Positions 1 to 9,544 of a stretch of DNA of 44,038 bases are shown piece after piece. Each line of letters starts with the position of its first letter. Position 1 is the stretch's first letter. Source of the DNA: Fischerella muscicola PCC 7414. GTDB taxonomy: Bacteria > Cyanobacteriota > Cyanobacteriia > Cyanobacteriales > Nostocaceae. The translations under genes were made by a program, and so were the position numbers. The notes below the pieces were generated by a model. The model was not told where the DNA came from and searched no databases. It saw nothing but the letters and a program-made list of their open reading frames with translations. The stretch lies in the NCBI RefSeq assembly GCF_000317205.1, contig NZ_AJLK01000029.1, positions 1-44,038 on the forward strand. The letters are read 5' to 3'.

Positions 1-2
1 AG

Positions 3-27
3 CCCCTCTCCTTAGCAAGGAGAGGGG
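3..27. terminator. Perfect 11-bp hairpin downstream of the first kinase gene
   Basis: Positions 3-13 (CCCCTCTCCTT) pair perfectly with 17-27 around a 3-nt AGC loop. It lies about 35 bases past the stop of the minus-strand kinase gene that ends at 62, so it may help end that transcript. There is no clear T-run, and similar CCCCTCTCC palindromes are, from memory, common dispersed repeats in Nostoc-type genomes. It may therefore be a repeat rather than a dedicated terminator. Confidence 0.5.
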
Positions 28-61
28 TGTCGTCCGTTGACGGAGTGAGGTGAGTTTCAAG

Positions 62-1183
62 TTATTTTTTTGGTAAATGTACTGTGAAAACGCTACCTTT
101 ACCCAATTCAGAAGTAACTTTAATTGTTCCTCCGTGTAACTCGACAATGCGGCGTGATAAATGTAATCCCAAACCGCTGCCAGCACGTTTATTTTTACCT
201 TGGCGAAATCGTTCAAATAGTGTTGGCAGATCATCAGCAGCAATTCCGTAGCCGGTATCTTCTACTTCTAACTTAATCCAGCCTTGATCTCCAGAAGATG
301 GAGGAGTTGCTGAAATGCGAACAGTTATGCTACCTGTATCTGTAAATTTCAAAGCATTTCCGACTAAATTACTGATTAGGCGACGTAGTTCTAGCCGATC
401 GCCCAAAATGATACAATCATTTTCATCCTGTTGATTTAATTCACTGCTATCTACTTTGAGGAGTATTTCTTTTTCATCAGCCAATGCATGCAATTCTTCA
501 ACTACTTCTGTGGCAATTTCGCAAATATTGCAGTTTTCAAATTGCAGTGTTTTTTTACCTGCTTCTAGGCGATGGACTTCTAGCAATGTGTTAACCATGT
601 CCAACAAGTTTTGGTTGCTGCGAATCATGGCCGCGATCGCCTGTTTCATGTCTGCCGAAATTTTGCAGAAGGTTTCCTGCTGAAATAAATTTAGCATTCT
701 GTCAGCAGCAACTAAAGGAGTCCGTAAGTCGTGAGTTAAACGTAAAACAAAGTCTTCCTGCTGACGAAATAATTTTTTTTGTTCATCAAGACTACGTTTA
801 AGTCTGAGTAGCGATCGCACCCTTGCTAATAGTTCATCTTGATCAAATGGTTTGCGGATAAAGTCGTCAGCCCCCGCATCCAAACCTTCCACAACACTCA
901 CATCATGAAATGCTGTCAATAACAAGATGGGAATGTAATCTAGAAAAGGGTGATTACGGATGCGCCGAGTGACCTCATAGCCATCTAACCCTGGCATCAT
1001 CACATCTAGTAAGATTAAATCTGGGGGAGATTCTTCGACTTGCTTTAACGCTGTTACCCCATCTGCTACTAAATCTATTTCGTACCCTTCAATTTCTAAG
1101 ATTGTCTGTAGTAAGAATAGATTATCAGGCGTATCATCAACAGCAAGAATTTTTTCTACTTTAGTACCTGTAGCTGAAAACAT
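62..1183 (-). CDS. Hybrid response regulator / histidine kinase (receiver-HisKA-HATPase)
   Basis: This 373-aa soluble protein has an N-terminal receiver at about residues 10-128: acidic pair D16-D17, phospho-acceptor D60 in LLDVMMPG, and K111 in RKPF. A kinase core follows, with the H-box histidine H151 in RLTHDLRTPL, an N-box with NALKFTD, G1 VEDTGYGI and G2 GSGLGL. All catalytic motifs look intact. A receiver placed ahead of the kinase suggests that an upstream kinase controls its activity, as in other cyanobacterial REC-HK proteins. It is the last of four co-oriented signalling genes, 141 bases after the neighbouring hybrid. No transmembrane or sensor domain is visible, so the signal is unknown. 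Confidence 0.93.
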   Translation of the reverse strand: MFSATGTKVEKILAVDDTPDNLFLLQTILEIEGYEIDLVADGVTALKQVEESPPDLILLDVMMPGLDGYEVTRRIRNHPFLDYIPILLLTAFHDVSVVEGLDAGADDFIRKPFDQDELLARVRSLLRLKRSLDEQKKLFRQQEDFVLRLTHDLRTPLVAADRMLNLFQQETFCKISADMKQAIAAMIRSNQNLLDMVNTLLEVHRLEAGKKTLQFENCNICEIATEVVEELHALADEKEILLKVDSSELNQQDENDCIILGDRLELRRLISNLVGNALKFTDTGSITVRISATPPSSGDQGWIKLEVEDTGYGIAADDLPTLFERFRQGKNKRAGSGLGLHLSRRIVELHGGTIKVTSELGKGSVFTVHLPKK

Positions 1184-1324
1184 ATTTGATTTAATAATAA
1201 TATTGAGGAAAGCTGTATTGTCGTCATTTCTTATTTTTCTTTTTATGCACTCAGTCGCTAGTGCATCTATAATTATTTTTCATTTAACATTTCCACTTAA
1301 TCAAAAATGACTAAATACATGAAA

Positions 1325-2665
1325 TTACTTGCCTCTTTCTCTTGGTAGTTGCTGCACTTGTTCTTGAGCCAGATGAAGTGCCTCTGGCTGTTTACTTAAG
1401 GTCTTTTTTGGTGATATTATATTAGAAGCCTTTGGCGCTCCATCTTGATTTTGCGTCCTGGATAACAGAACTTGGCGTGGCAGTGAAATCCGAAAGACTG
1501 AACCCCGATTTAATTCACTTTCTATAGCTATTTTGCCCCCCATCATTTGGACTAGTGCATCTACAATTGGCAAACCAAGACCTGTGCCGGGATATTTACG
1601 AGTAATACTCTGGTCGAGTTGGCGAAAGGCTTCAAAGATATATTTTAGGTCTGAGGGGGCAATACCAATACCTGTATCCCATACAGCAATTTCTATCTGA
1701 TTATCTGGTAGTTCTGTGACATCCACGCCGATACTACCTGACTCTGTAAATTTAATCGCATTCGAGAGCAGATTCATTAAAATTTGCCGCACACGTACAG
1801 GATCATTAAATACCATACTATTTTGTAAGTTATTTTGAACCTGTACAGAAAGTTTTTTGGCCTCTGCTAGAGATAAAGCTTCAGCAACGGTAGTTTTGAC
1901 TACCTGTGATAAGTCGAATATTTCTGGTTTCAGACTTAATCTACCAGACTCCAGTTTAGAGAAGTCAAGGACTTCATTTAACAACATTAATAAATGCTTG
2001 CCATTATTGAGGATACGTTCTACCATATCCCTTTGCTGGGCTGATAAATCACCACATTTGGGACGCAGCAATAGCTGAGAGAAGCCAATAATCGCATTCA
2101 TTGGTGTCCGCAGTTCATGAGATATTGTTGCTAAAAATTGGGATTTTAGCAGTGAAGCTTCTTTCAGCTTGATGTTTTGTAGTTCAATTTGTTGTTGTTG
2201 TGCTTCTAATTCTTGATTTTTACGAATTAGCAATTCATTACTTTCTCGAAGTTGCTGGTTTACCAAAGCTACTTGCATTTCTGCCCGGTAAACTCGAATG
2301 GCATTTCGTAAAACCTGAGTTAGTGTGACTGGTGAGACTCTTGATTTGGAAAGATAGTCTATAGCACCAGCTTTCATCAACTCAACAGCAATTTGTTCGT
2401 CTCCTTGCCCGGTAAGTACAACCAAAGGCACTTTGATATTACGAGAACGTACATCGTTGATCAAGGTCAATCCATCTTGATCTGGTAGGCGATAATCGAG
2501 AAAAACGCAGTCAAAAGAATTATCCTGCAAATGAGCGATCGCACTTTTACAGTCATCGGCTTCAAACAGCTGTACACTTATCCCTGCTGCTTTCAAAGCC
2601 CGCCTGACTGACATGCGGTCTACTTCATCATCATCTACAACTAATACTTTTAGCGTTTCTTCCAT
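1325..2665 (-). CDS. Hybrid response regulator / histidine kinase with coiled-coil linker
   Basis: This 446-aa protein starts with a receiver (acidic D11-D13, phospho-site D57 in FLDYRLPD, K107). A Gln/Glu-rich coiled coil follows at about residues 128-172, then HisKA with H183 in ATISHELRTPM and a HATPase with NAIKFTE, WDTGIGIAP and GTGLGL. The last 45 or so residues are a polar tail with no recognised domain. The layout matches the many REC-HK proteins that relay phosphate within cyanobacterial signalling clusters. It lies between a stand-alone receiver (268 bases upstream) and another REC-HK (141 bases downstream), all on the same strand. Partner and stimulus cannot be read from sequence. 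Confidence 0.93.
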   Translation of the reverse strand: MEETLKVLVVDDDEVDRMSVRRALKAAGISVQLFEADDCKSAIAHLQDNSFDCVFLDYRLPDQDGLTLINDVRSRNIKVPLVVLTGQGDEQIAVELMKAGAIDYLSKSRVSPVTLTQVLRNAIRVYRAEMQVALVNQQLRESNELLIRKNQELEAQQQQIELQNIKLKEASLLKSQFLATISHELRTPMNAIIGFSQLLLRPKCGDLSAQQRDMVERILNNGKHLLMLLNEVLDFSKLESGRLSLKPEIFDLSQVVKTTVAEALSLAEAKKLSVQVQNNLQNSMVFNDPVRVRQILMNLLSNAIKFTESGSIGVDVTELPDNQIEIAVWDTGIGIAPSDLKYIFEAFRQLDQSITRKYPGTGLGLPIVDALVQMMGGKIAIESELNRGSVFRISLPRQVLLSRTQNQDGAPKASNIISPKKTLSKQPEALHLAQEQVQQLPRERGK

Positions 2666-2933
2666 CGCTTTTAATTATTGCTCTTATATACAGCTTCTCG
2701 TATAATATTGAAGTTTTCCAGCCATCTAGATATTTTTTAGTTAGTAGTTAGTGGTTGGTTAATAATTATTTTCAACTGACCAGTGATTCCTCAATAGAAC
2801 AAGCCCCTAGATTGATCTATAGATTCAATTAGAAATCAGGCAATATCATAATTTCTCAATAGTACAAGCCGCCAGATTTATGTGTGGAACCAATCCAAAA
2901 TCCAAAATCTTAAATCGGATGGCACTTCACCAA

Positions 2934-3365
2934 CTAAGGCATTTCACAGAGAGTCCAATACTTATTGAGCGTTGCCATGAGTTCAAGAAAATTATTAAAT
3001 GTCACAGGCTTCAGAAGATAACCAGCCACATTCAAATTATAAGCTTCCACTCTGTCTTTATCTTGATTGGAAGTTGTCATGACCACCACAGGAGTAGGTC
3101 TGAGTTGGGGATCAGCCCGTAGTTCTTGGAGAAATTCGATTCCACCCATTTTGGGCATATTTAAATCTAGCAATATCAAACGTCGGTCATTAGGAACCTC
3201 AGGAGGTTGACCATTACTACTACGCAGCATTGCTAGGGCTTCTATACCATTAGTAGCAATATGTAATGGATTAGTAATATTAACTTTTTTGAATGCCCGT
3301 TTGACATTCATGACATCTACTTCGTCATCCTCCACTAGTAGTATGTTAATCACTCTTTGTGCCAT
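2934..3365 (-). CDS. Rcp1-like single-domain response regulator
   Basis: The protein is 143 aa when started at the ATG at 3365; a GTG directly before it (3368) would add one residue. It is a lone receiver with the acidic pair D13-D14, phospho-site D67 in LLDLNMPKMGG, a TTS motif and a K in LKPV. The length and the NMPKMGG/EFL pattern are those of Rcp1, the response regulator of cyanobacterial phytochrome kinases. Such proteins have no output domain and act by protein contact or as phosphate shuttles. The kinase directly upstream (3787-5361) has the matching phytochrome-type H-box, so the two are a likely cognate pair. This pairing is inferred from position and family. Confidence 0.9.
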   Translation of the reverse strand: MAQRVINILLVEDDEVDVMNVKRAFKKVNITNPLHIATNGIEALAMLRSSNGQPPEVPNDRRLILLDLNMPKMGGIEFLQELRADPQLRPTPVVVMTTSNQDKDRVEAYNLNVAGYLLKPVTFNNFLELMATLNKYWTLCEMP

Positions 3366-3786
3366 CACTTGTTTTAAATTGATTCAGTTGTATCCTAAAT
3401 TCACTTTCCTGAGTAGAGTATCAGACTTAGACTTACGGCTAATTACCAAAACATTAATACTTCTTAAAAATTAGTAATCGTGATTTGGCAATTACCTTTA
3501 GTGAAATAGATGCTCTGATTTTTGTATGCTATTGGTTGACTATGTTGTTTTGCCTATGCAATTTTTCAGGAAAAAATTAGTTTCCCAAATTGTTCTCCCT
3601 AATAAAAGATAGGCCACGTTTGCCTTGAGTATACATTCCTAAATCACACAATTTCAAAGCAAAAAAATAGTAAAAAAAATACCTCCTATACCAGTTCATC
3701 CCAATTGTAGATTCACTGGTTGAATATCGTCTTCAGCCATTGGTCAGAGTTGCAATAAAGTTTTGCGATGAAAATATTCCACAGAG
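3366..3786. other. Intergenic, no gene seen (421 bases)
   Basis: AT-rich spacer between two co-oriented signalling genes. Neither strand gives a convincing reading frame, and no strong hairpin was seen. It presumably holds the promoter of the receiver gene that starts at 3365. Confidence 0.5.
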
Positions 3787-5361
3787 TTATTCTTTTGGTT
3801 GCTTAGGCCAAGTGAAGCGGAAGGTACTACCTGCGCCCAGCTGAGAGTTTAAGGTGATCGTACCTGTTTCAGTTTCGACAATCTTTTTCACAATTGCTAA
3901 GCCCACCCCGGTACTTTCCTTATGATCGGGCGCTTCGAGTGTTTGGAAAATTACAAATATCTTATTCTGAAACTCACAAGCAATGCCAGGCCCGTCATCT
4001 GCAACGGCAAATTCATAGTAATCTCCCCGGTCTTCTACGGAAATTTTGACGTGACCATCAGATCGATTGTGATGTTGAATTGCATTACTAATTAAATTAC
4101 TAAACACCTGTTGCAGAGGCAGTCGCTTTGTTAACAGAGTGGGCATTCTTGGTTGGATTTCAATTGTAAAAGTTGGTGGTGGTGCTAAAGATTCGATCAC
4201 TTCTTGCAACATCTCACCGACTTTCACCACAGACACTGGTGTTTTGATTCGCCCAATGCGGGAATATTCCAGCAATCCATTAATTAAAGCTTCCATGCGC
4301 TGCACTCGTCCCCGCAGCAGACGCATCTGTTGTCGATTTTCTTCTGGTAGTTGATCTTGCAGGTCTTCTTCTATCCATTCTGAAAGATTAGCGATCGCTC
4401 GTAAAGGCGCTTTCAAATCGTGGGATGTGACATAAGCAAATTGATCCAATTCGTCGTTGCGCTTCTTCAACATTGTTGTAGTTTGCGCCAAAATAGTATT
4501 GACTCGTGTTAATTCTTCTGCCCGTTGCTGTACAGCCAATTCTGTTTGCTTGCGATCGCTAATATCAATACACGAACCAATATACCCAGCAAAACTACCA
4601 TCTTCATTCCATCTAGGTGCGCCCGTATCTAAAATCCAACGATATTCACCATCAAACCGTCGCAGACGGTACTCCATGATAAAGTTTTGCCGGGTATCAA
4701 AAGCAGTAACACAAGTATGCAAACAACGTTCTAAGTCCTCTGGATGTACTCCCTCTGCCCAGCCGCTACCTAACTCCTGTTCCATTGTCCGGCCAGTAAA
4801 ATCCAACCAAGGTTTGTTAAAATAATTACAAAGCTTCTCGACTCCAGACATCCAAATCATCACAGGTGCTGTATCAGCCATCGCCTGGAATAGCTGTTTA
4901 CTCTCTCGCAATGCTTGCTGATTTAGTTTGGGTTCAGTAAGTTCAACTACCTGACCTTCCCACATTAATGCAATGATTTGTCCTGTTTCACCTCGAATTG
5001 CTTGCACAGAATATTCGATGGTCGAAGTTCTATTTTCTGTACCTAGAATGTGAAGTTGATCACGGATTAATTTTCCTTGGGCTGCACAAGCGATCGCTTC
5101 ACGTAATTGAGTATTAGCCTGTGGTGAAATCGACTTGCCCAGAATATACCAAACCGGACGACTAACAACTGTAGTTTTCTCAAGTCCAAAAAAAGTTAAA
5201 CTTGCCTGATTGACTTCAATAACAGTACCATCCAACCCCATCAATAGGAGAAATCGCCAGGTCTGGTTAAAAAATCCACACAAGCATTGTTCTATCTTAC
5301 TTGCTTCTACCTGCCCTATTTTGTTAATGTTGATTGCAGCAGATTTGGACTCTAGAACCAT
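3787..5361 (-). CDS. PAS-PAS sensor histidine kinase, phytochrome-type transmitter
   Basis: This 524-aa protein has no transmembrane segment. A first PAS domain covers about residues 30-140. A second with its PAC part covers about 155-275 (YRWILDTGAP...GSCIDISDRK). A short coiled coil leads to HisKA with H314 in TSHDLKAPLRAI, then a HATPase with NAIQHHNRSDG, VADDGPGI and GVGLAIVKKIVE. The SHDLKAPLRAI box belongs to the transmitter class of cyanobacterial and bacterial phytochromes, although no GAF or PHY chromophore domain is present here. The Rcp1-like gene downstream is its probable target. It is the first gene of the minus-strand signalling run and is divergent from the NarL-type gene at 5750. 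Confidence 0.93.
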   Translation of the reverse strand: MVLESKSAAININKIGQVEASKIEQCLCGFFNQTWRFLLLMGLDGTVIEVNQASLTFFGLEKTTVVSRPVWYILGKSISPQANTQLREAIACAAQGKLIRDQLHILGTENRTSTIEYSVQAIRGETGQIIALMWEGQVVELTEPKLNQQALRESKQLFQAMADTAPVMIWMSGVEKLCNYFNKPWLDFTGRTMEQELGSGWAEGVHPEDLERCLHTCVTAFDTRQNFIMEYRLRRFDGEYRWILDTGAPRWNEDGSFAGYIGSCIDISDRKQTELAVQQRAEELTRVNTILAQTTTMLKKRNDELDQFAYVTSHDLKAPLRAIANLSEWIEEDLQDQLPEENRQQMRLLRGRVQRMEALINGLLEYSRIGRIKTPVSVVKVGEMLQEVIESLAPPPTFTIEIQPRMPTLLTKRLPLQQVFSNLISNAIQHHNRSDGHVKISVEDRGDYYEFAVADDGPGIACEFQNKIFVIFQTLEAPDHKESTGVGLAIVKKIVETETGTITLNSQLGAGSTFRFTWPKQPKE

Positions 5362-5749
5362 ACCTAAATTCTTGTAAAACTTTATAACTTTATATTTATT
5401 ACTTTTTCATCAATACAGAACAAATTCGTACTTGTAAATTCAATATTGATTTATTACCCAAGAAAATTTATGCTTGCCGCTTTATACTAGCAATTTTGAT
5501 TCATTAGGAGTCTGTAGTCGCGGCAATTTTAGCTTAGTGTCAGTATTCCATAGTTATTTGTGATTTAGCTATATGTCCTGGGCTAGATTTTCCGATCTCA
5601 CGCCAGTAAGATAACGTGGAAATGACTATTTCTATTGGTGGATGCAAATTTATCAAAATATCATCTATCTTAGGTTTTGGAAAATAAAAAAAATAAATCA
5701 CTAAATGTCGGCTTACGACAGATGGAATTAGTAGAGAGTACAAGTAGCA
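5362..5749. promoter_or_regulatory. Divergent promoter region between kinase and NarL-type regulator
   Basis: This 388-base AT-rich region separates the minus-strand kinase and the plus-strand regulator, so it must hold promoters in both directions. No specific operator could be assigned by eye, and no coding frame is convincing. Confidence 0.45.
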
Positions 5750-6469
5750 ATGAGTGAAATTAGTATTGTTTTAATTGAAGACCATGACTTGACAAGAATG
5801 GGACTAAAAGCAGCATTGCAAACCGACAGTGCAGTTAAAGTTATCGGCGAAGCTGCAAATGCTACTAAGGGTCTGAAACTTTTGGAAAGCGCGAAGCCGG
5901 ATGTAGCTGTGGTAGATATCGGCTTGCCAGACATGGATGGCGTTGAACTCACCCGCAGATTTCGGCAGTGGCAAACTGAAACAGGAGATACAACAACTAA
6001 AATCCTCATCCTGACAATGGAACATTCAGAGGATACAGTACTTGCTGCTTTTGCTGCTGGTGCAGATTCTTACTACATGAAGGATACAAGCATTGAAAGA
6101 TTAACAGAAGCGATCCAAGCAACATACGAAGGTAACTCCTGGATTGACCCCGCGATCGCCAATGTTGTATTACAACAAATGCGACAAGTTTTCCCTGATA
6201 ATCAGTCCGTTGACAAACCCAAGACTGTAAAAATAGATGCATTAGCGCCAGAATACGAGCAAGTCTTAGAAACTTATCCCTTAACTCAACGGGAATTAGA
6301 AATTCTGGAGTTGATTGTAGCTGGATGTAGCAATGGGCAGATTGCAGAAAAACTCTACATTACAGTTGGAACTGTCAAAACCCACGTTCGCAATATCTTA
6401 AATAAACTCTGTGCAGATGACCGTACCCAAGCAGCTGTTCGCGCCCTGCGTTCAGGGTTAGTAGCGTGA
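5750..6469 (+). CDS. NarL/FixJ-family response regulator
   Basis: This 239-aa transcription factor has a receiver at residues 1-125 (D11, phospho-site D56 in VVDIGLPDMDG, a conserved K in MKDTS). A LuxR-type helix-turn-helix lies near 172-237 (LTQRELEILELIVAGCSNGQIAEKL then TVGTVKTHV, quoted in two parts of one motif). The linker of about 45 residues is longer than in E. coli NarL. The gene is divergent from the four-gene kinase cluster, so it is a plausible output regulator for it; this is inference from position. A strong terminator follows only a few bases after the stop, so it is probably a single-gene unit. Confidence 0.93.
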   Translation: MSEISIVLIEDHDLTRMGLKAALQTDSAVKVIGEAANATKGLKLLESAKPDVAVVDIGLPDMDGVELTRRFRQWQTETGDTTTKILILTMEHSEDTVLAAFAAGADSYYMKDTSIERLTEAIQATYEGNSWIDPAIANVVLQQMRQVFPDNQSVDKPKTVKIDALAPEYEQVLETYPLTQRELEILELIVAGCSNGQIAEKLYITVGTVKTHVRNILNKLCADDRTQAAVRALRSGLVA

Positions 6470-6477
6470 ACTAATCC

Positions 6478-6509
6478 GCGCTATACCCTGAAGGTATAGC
6501 GCAGTTTTT
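6478..6509 (+). terminator. Intrinsic terminator of the NarL-type gene
   Basis: A perfect 10-bp stem (6478-6487 with 6493-6502, GCGCTATACC arm) with a 5-nt loop is followed by AGTTTTTC. It lies nine bases after the stop codon at 6469. Confidence 0.85.
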
Positions 6510-7081
6510 CATTTAATCTGTTCATGCTGCTTATGATCAAATAAATTTAATTTAATATAGTGACATTTTTATTGAATTATTTAGTCAATTTTATTTTTAT
6601 TTACAAAAATTAAAATATAGAGGTTTGAGACAGAATTTGTAATGCATAAAAATAGATCAATAGATGCATTAACTGTAACCTTTTCAATCATATTTTTGAA
6701 ATAATAAGTATATTCACAGATTCTACTATTATCAGTCAGTCAATATTGGATTTTAGACTTTGGAGTCACTGCGTTGCGGTGATTCCTCCCACTGTAGTGT
6801 ATGGGGTAATTTTAGATTACAAATCTTATAGAACTAATTGTTGTTGACACAGAACGTTAAAAGAGATTTATTTGTTTGATTTAATACTAAATCAAATCTA
6901 TTAACAGATATAGATGAATATTCTCTTCATAGGTTTATTTTACTAGTAATTTTATTGGAGATGATGACGTAGATATTATTTCTTGCGATAGAGTCTCAAC
7001 TGAACTTGAGATAGAAAAAATAATATTTAGTAATTGTTATACTAATAGCAAATAGTAAATTAATTGAGGAATACATTAATT
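6510..7081. other. Intergenic, no gene seen (about 570 bases)
   Basis: Very AT-rich. It holds a short hairpin near 6762-6782 (TCACTGC/GCGGTGA) but no supported reading frame. The 3' end carries the ribosome binding site GAGGA (7066-7070) of the next gene. Confidence 0.4.
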
Positions 7082-7357
7082 ATGCTCAATCTTATTGCTT
7101 GGATAATTTTAGGTATTCTAGCAGGAGCTATTGCCAAAGCAATTTACCCTGGTCGTCAAGGTGGCGGAATAATTGCAACCATGATTTTAGGTATCATTGG
7201 CTCCTTAATTGGAGGAAGCTTATTTAATTTGCTATATACGGGTAATTTGGCCATTACAGGAGCAGGTTTTAGCATTCCAGGTTTAATTGTTGCCATCATC
7301 GGTGCAATTGTTGCTATCTTCATCTGGAGTTTGATCACACGGCGTAGTGCAGTTTAG
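7082..7357 (+). CDS. GlsB/YeaQ/YmgE-family stress membrane protein
   Basis: A 91-aa, very hydrophobic protein with three predicted membrane segments (about residues 3-20, 28-48 and 62-84) and the glycine-rich pattern of the transglycosylase-associated/YeaQ family (ILGILAGAIAKAIYPG, GIIGSLIGG). The ATG at 7082 is chosen because GAGGA lies 11 bases upstream; a TTG at 7064 would add six residues but overlaps that site. Family members are induced by general, osmotic or acid stress, but their biochemical role is not settled. It is the first of a group of stress-type genes that runs to 12.2 kb. Confidence 0.85.
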   Translation: MLNLIAWIILGILAGAIAKAIYPGRQGGGIIATMILGIIGSLIGGSLFNLLYTGNLAITGAGFSIPGLIVAIIGAIVAIFIWSLITRRSAV

Positions 7358-8154
7358 AGTCATGTTGAATATGTATAAATTGCTGGGTTAGATCCAAGTG
7401 AGGCAGGAACTAACCTTTTTTATTAACTAAGAATAGAAATAAGAGCTTATTTATAAAGTAAATATGTAAGTAGGGGAGCTAGTGCGTTGAACTTCTTTCC
7501 CGACATAAAGCACAAGTGCGTTGTGTTACAGATATGCAAGGATTTTGGACTTTGAGAGAGTTAGGATTAGCCGCAGGGCACCATCTTTCTCGGTGCGTTA
7601 AGTGTTGCAATCATGCGCCCTACAATTTAAGGTTTACTTTATAAATCGTCTCTAATATCATGTCTGCCTGAACAGTTATATTATCCGTCCTTATAATGGG
7701 TAATTGATAATTGGTTAGACTACTTACCGTCTTGGCTTGTTGCCAGATGGCAAAGTAGCGAACCCGAAGGGTAATGGGTAATTAAAATACTGATAATTTT
7801 TTCATGCCCAATGCCCAAGCTTGATATCATAAGCAATTAATCGGACATGATATAAGAAAAACTCCCCTAAGTGTATCTTGGGGAGAATTAAATAGGTACT
7901 ACTGTATAAAAGTTTTTTAACAAATGGCTCTGGCAGTCATGAGGATTTCCTAAACAATCTGGCTAAGATAATCCGCTACGACACAAGCGAAACTTATCCA
8001 TAAAATTTAGTAAAAAACAAGAATTTTTCGAGCTTAGTTTTGCAAAGTTTATTTGTATGTAAACAAATTGCAACTCCCAACCAAACTATGAAATAATATT
8101 TCTCAAATATCCTCTACTTGCTAAAGCCATAAACCTTGTTTTAGCGTACTGATA
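7358..8154. other. Intergenic, repeat remnants only (about 800 bases)
   Basis: No coding frame is convincing. It contains a palindrome TTGCCAGATGGCAA near 7740, runs of GGTAATTGATAATTGG/GGGTAATTAA-type repeats around 7695-7790, and a hairpin at about 7861-7885 (CTCCCC ... GGGGAG). The segment around 7480-7620 looks like repeat debris (GTGCGTTGTGTTAC, CGCAGGGCACC). Confidence 0.4.
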
Positions 8155-8337
8155 CTACTCTAAGGACTTTTTCACATCATCTTTGATGTTCTCAACTGTA
8201 TGACGTAGCTGTGCTTCTGCTTGCTTCGCTTGACCTTCGGCTTTATCCTGGGGATTTCCAGTTACCTCACCAACCATTTCTTGAACTTTCCCTTCTATGT
8301 TTTTAGCGGTTGCTTCTACTCTATTTTCGATACTCAT
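8155..8337 (-). CDS. CsbD-family stress response protein
   Basis: A 60-aa, highly charged, probably alpha-helical protein. It has the CsbD pattern: IENRVEATAKNIEGKVQE, then EVTGNPQDKAEGQAKQAE. CsbD proteins are small general-stress proteins, sigma-B controlled in Bacillus; their molecular function is unknown. The length is normal and no membrane segment is present. It is transcribed away from the TIGR02587 gene with a 307-base divergent spacer. Confidence 0.85.
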   Translation of the reverse strand: MSIENRVEATAKNIEGKVQEMVGEVTGNPQDKAEGQAKQAEAQLRHTVENIKDDVKKSLE

Positions 8338-8644
8338 AATTGTTTTTCCTCAATATATGTTGATCAAATAATATTGTTAGTAATTCAAAAAAAAATCGCC
8401 CTGTAGAGATAATTTTATTGAATTACTCTTTACCAAGAGATAGATTTTTGATAAAAAACTTAAAACTAAACTATGAAATTTAAAGCTAATATCTTCCATA
8501 TGATAGATACAACAGTTCATGGAAGACTTCAAGCTTTTATTTCTAAACATCATTTATTTGGTTGTAAGAGCAGTAAATTAAACACTTAATTTATGCCTAC
8601 ATATCTATTTTCCAAGTAAGTATTAATTATATAGACAGAGAATA
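8338..8644. promoter_or_regulatory. Divergent promoter region, csbD-like gene and TIGR02587 gene
   Basis: AT-rich 307-base spacer between divergently transcribed genes. No other feature or small frame stands out, and no specific operator can be assigned. Confidence 0.35.
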
Positions 8645-9544
8645 ATGGGTGTAAAAAATAAACAGAACAAAAATGTATGGGTACGTGAAATTAACGATAT
8701 TGTTAGGGGTATATGTGGTGGTTTTTTATTTGGAACCCCCTTACTTTATACGATGGAAGTCTGGTGGATAGGATCTATTGCTAAGCCATCAATGGTAATG
8801 TTAGCGATCGCATTGACGTTTATAGTGGTTTTCTTACTCAACCGTACAGAAGGCTTTCGCAGACGTAAACATGGTAGCCGACCTTACGAAGCACTTACAG
8901 ATACCATAGAAGCGATGGCAATTGGTATAGCCTGTTCTGCATTGATACTCCTGCTATTACAAGAACTGACATCAGAGACTTCCCTTAGAGAAATTCTGGG
9001 AAAAATCATATTTGAAAGCGTACCATTTACTCTTGGTGTGGCACTAGCCAATCAATTTTTGGGAGACACTCGCGGTGAAACTAATTCACAGGGACAAAAA
9101 CACTTCCAGCAAAACAAAGGTATTGGAAATAGTAACTCTGATCAATTACATGTCACCTTTGCAGATATTGGTGCGACTTTAATTGGTGCAGTCGTGATTG
9201 CATTTAACATTGCCCCTACAGATGAGATTCCCATGTTGGCAGCAGGAGTTTCACCACCCCGACTTATAGCTATTATTGCCGTATCCTTACTGATTTCCTA
9301 TGCCATTGTCTTTGAAGCTGGCTTTTCGGATCAGCAAAAACGCAGACAACAACGAGGTCTTTTCCAAAGACCAATCAGTGAAACGATCATGTCTTATTTA
9401 GTATCACTACTAGCAGCAGCCTTTATGCTGTGGTTTTTTCAAAAATTGACTTTGAGCGACCCGTGGAGAATGTGGTTAGAATACACCTTACTATTAGGAT
9501 TGCCTGGAACAATTGGTGGCGCTGCTGGTAGGTTGGCAATATGA
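8645..9544 (+). CDS. TIGR02587-family integral membrane protein
   Basis: A 299-aa protein with about seven to eight hydrophobic segments. The opening (VREINDIVRGICGGFLFGTP then LLYTMEVWW) is the signature I know for the TIGR02587 family. This family is of unknown function and is regularly followed by a TIGR02588 gene, as here, where the genes overlap by ATGA (9541-9544). The overlap implies translational coupling and joint action of the two products. The gene sits among stress genes (csbD-like, dps, ChaB), which fits a membrane-stress role, but that is inference. Confidence 0.85.
   Translation: MGVKNKQNKNVWVREINDIVRGICGGFLFGTPLLYTMEVWWIGSIAKPSMVMLAIALTFIVVFLLNRTEGFRRRKHGSRPYEALTDTIEAMAIGIACSALILLLLQELTSETSLREILGKIIFESVPFTLGVALANQFLGDTRGETNSQGQKHFQQNKGIGNSNSDQLHVTFADIGATLIGAVVIAFNIAPTDEIPMLAAGVSPPRLIAIIAVSLLISYAIVFEAGFSDQQKRRQQRGLFQRPISETIMSYLVSLLAAAFMLWFFQKLTLSDPWRMWLEYTLLLGLPGTIGGAAGRLAI

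Noticed and set aside
7358-8154. Insertion-sequence remnant suspected in the 0.8-kb spacer
   Set aside because: No transposase-like residues in any frame and no paired terminal repeats could be found by eye.
8155-8406. Plus-strand frame opposite the csbD-like gene
   Set aside because: It is the antisense shadow of the csbD-like gene, with no independent support.
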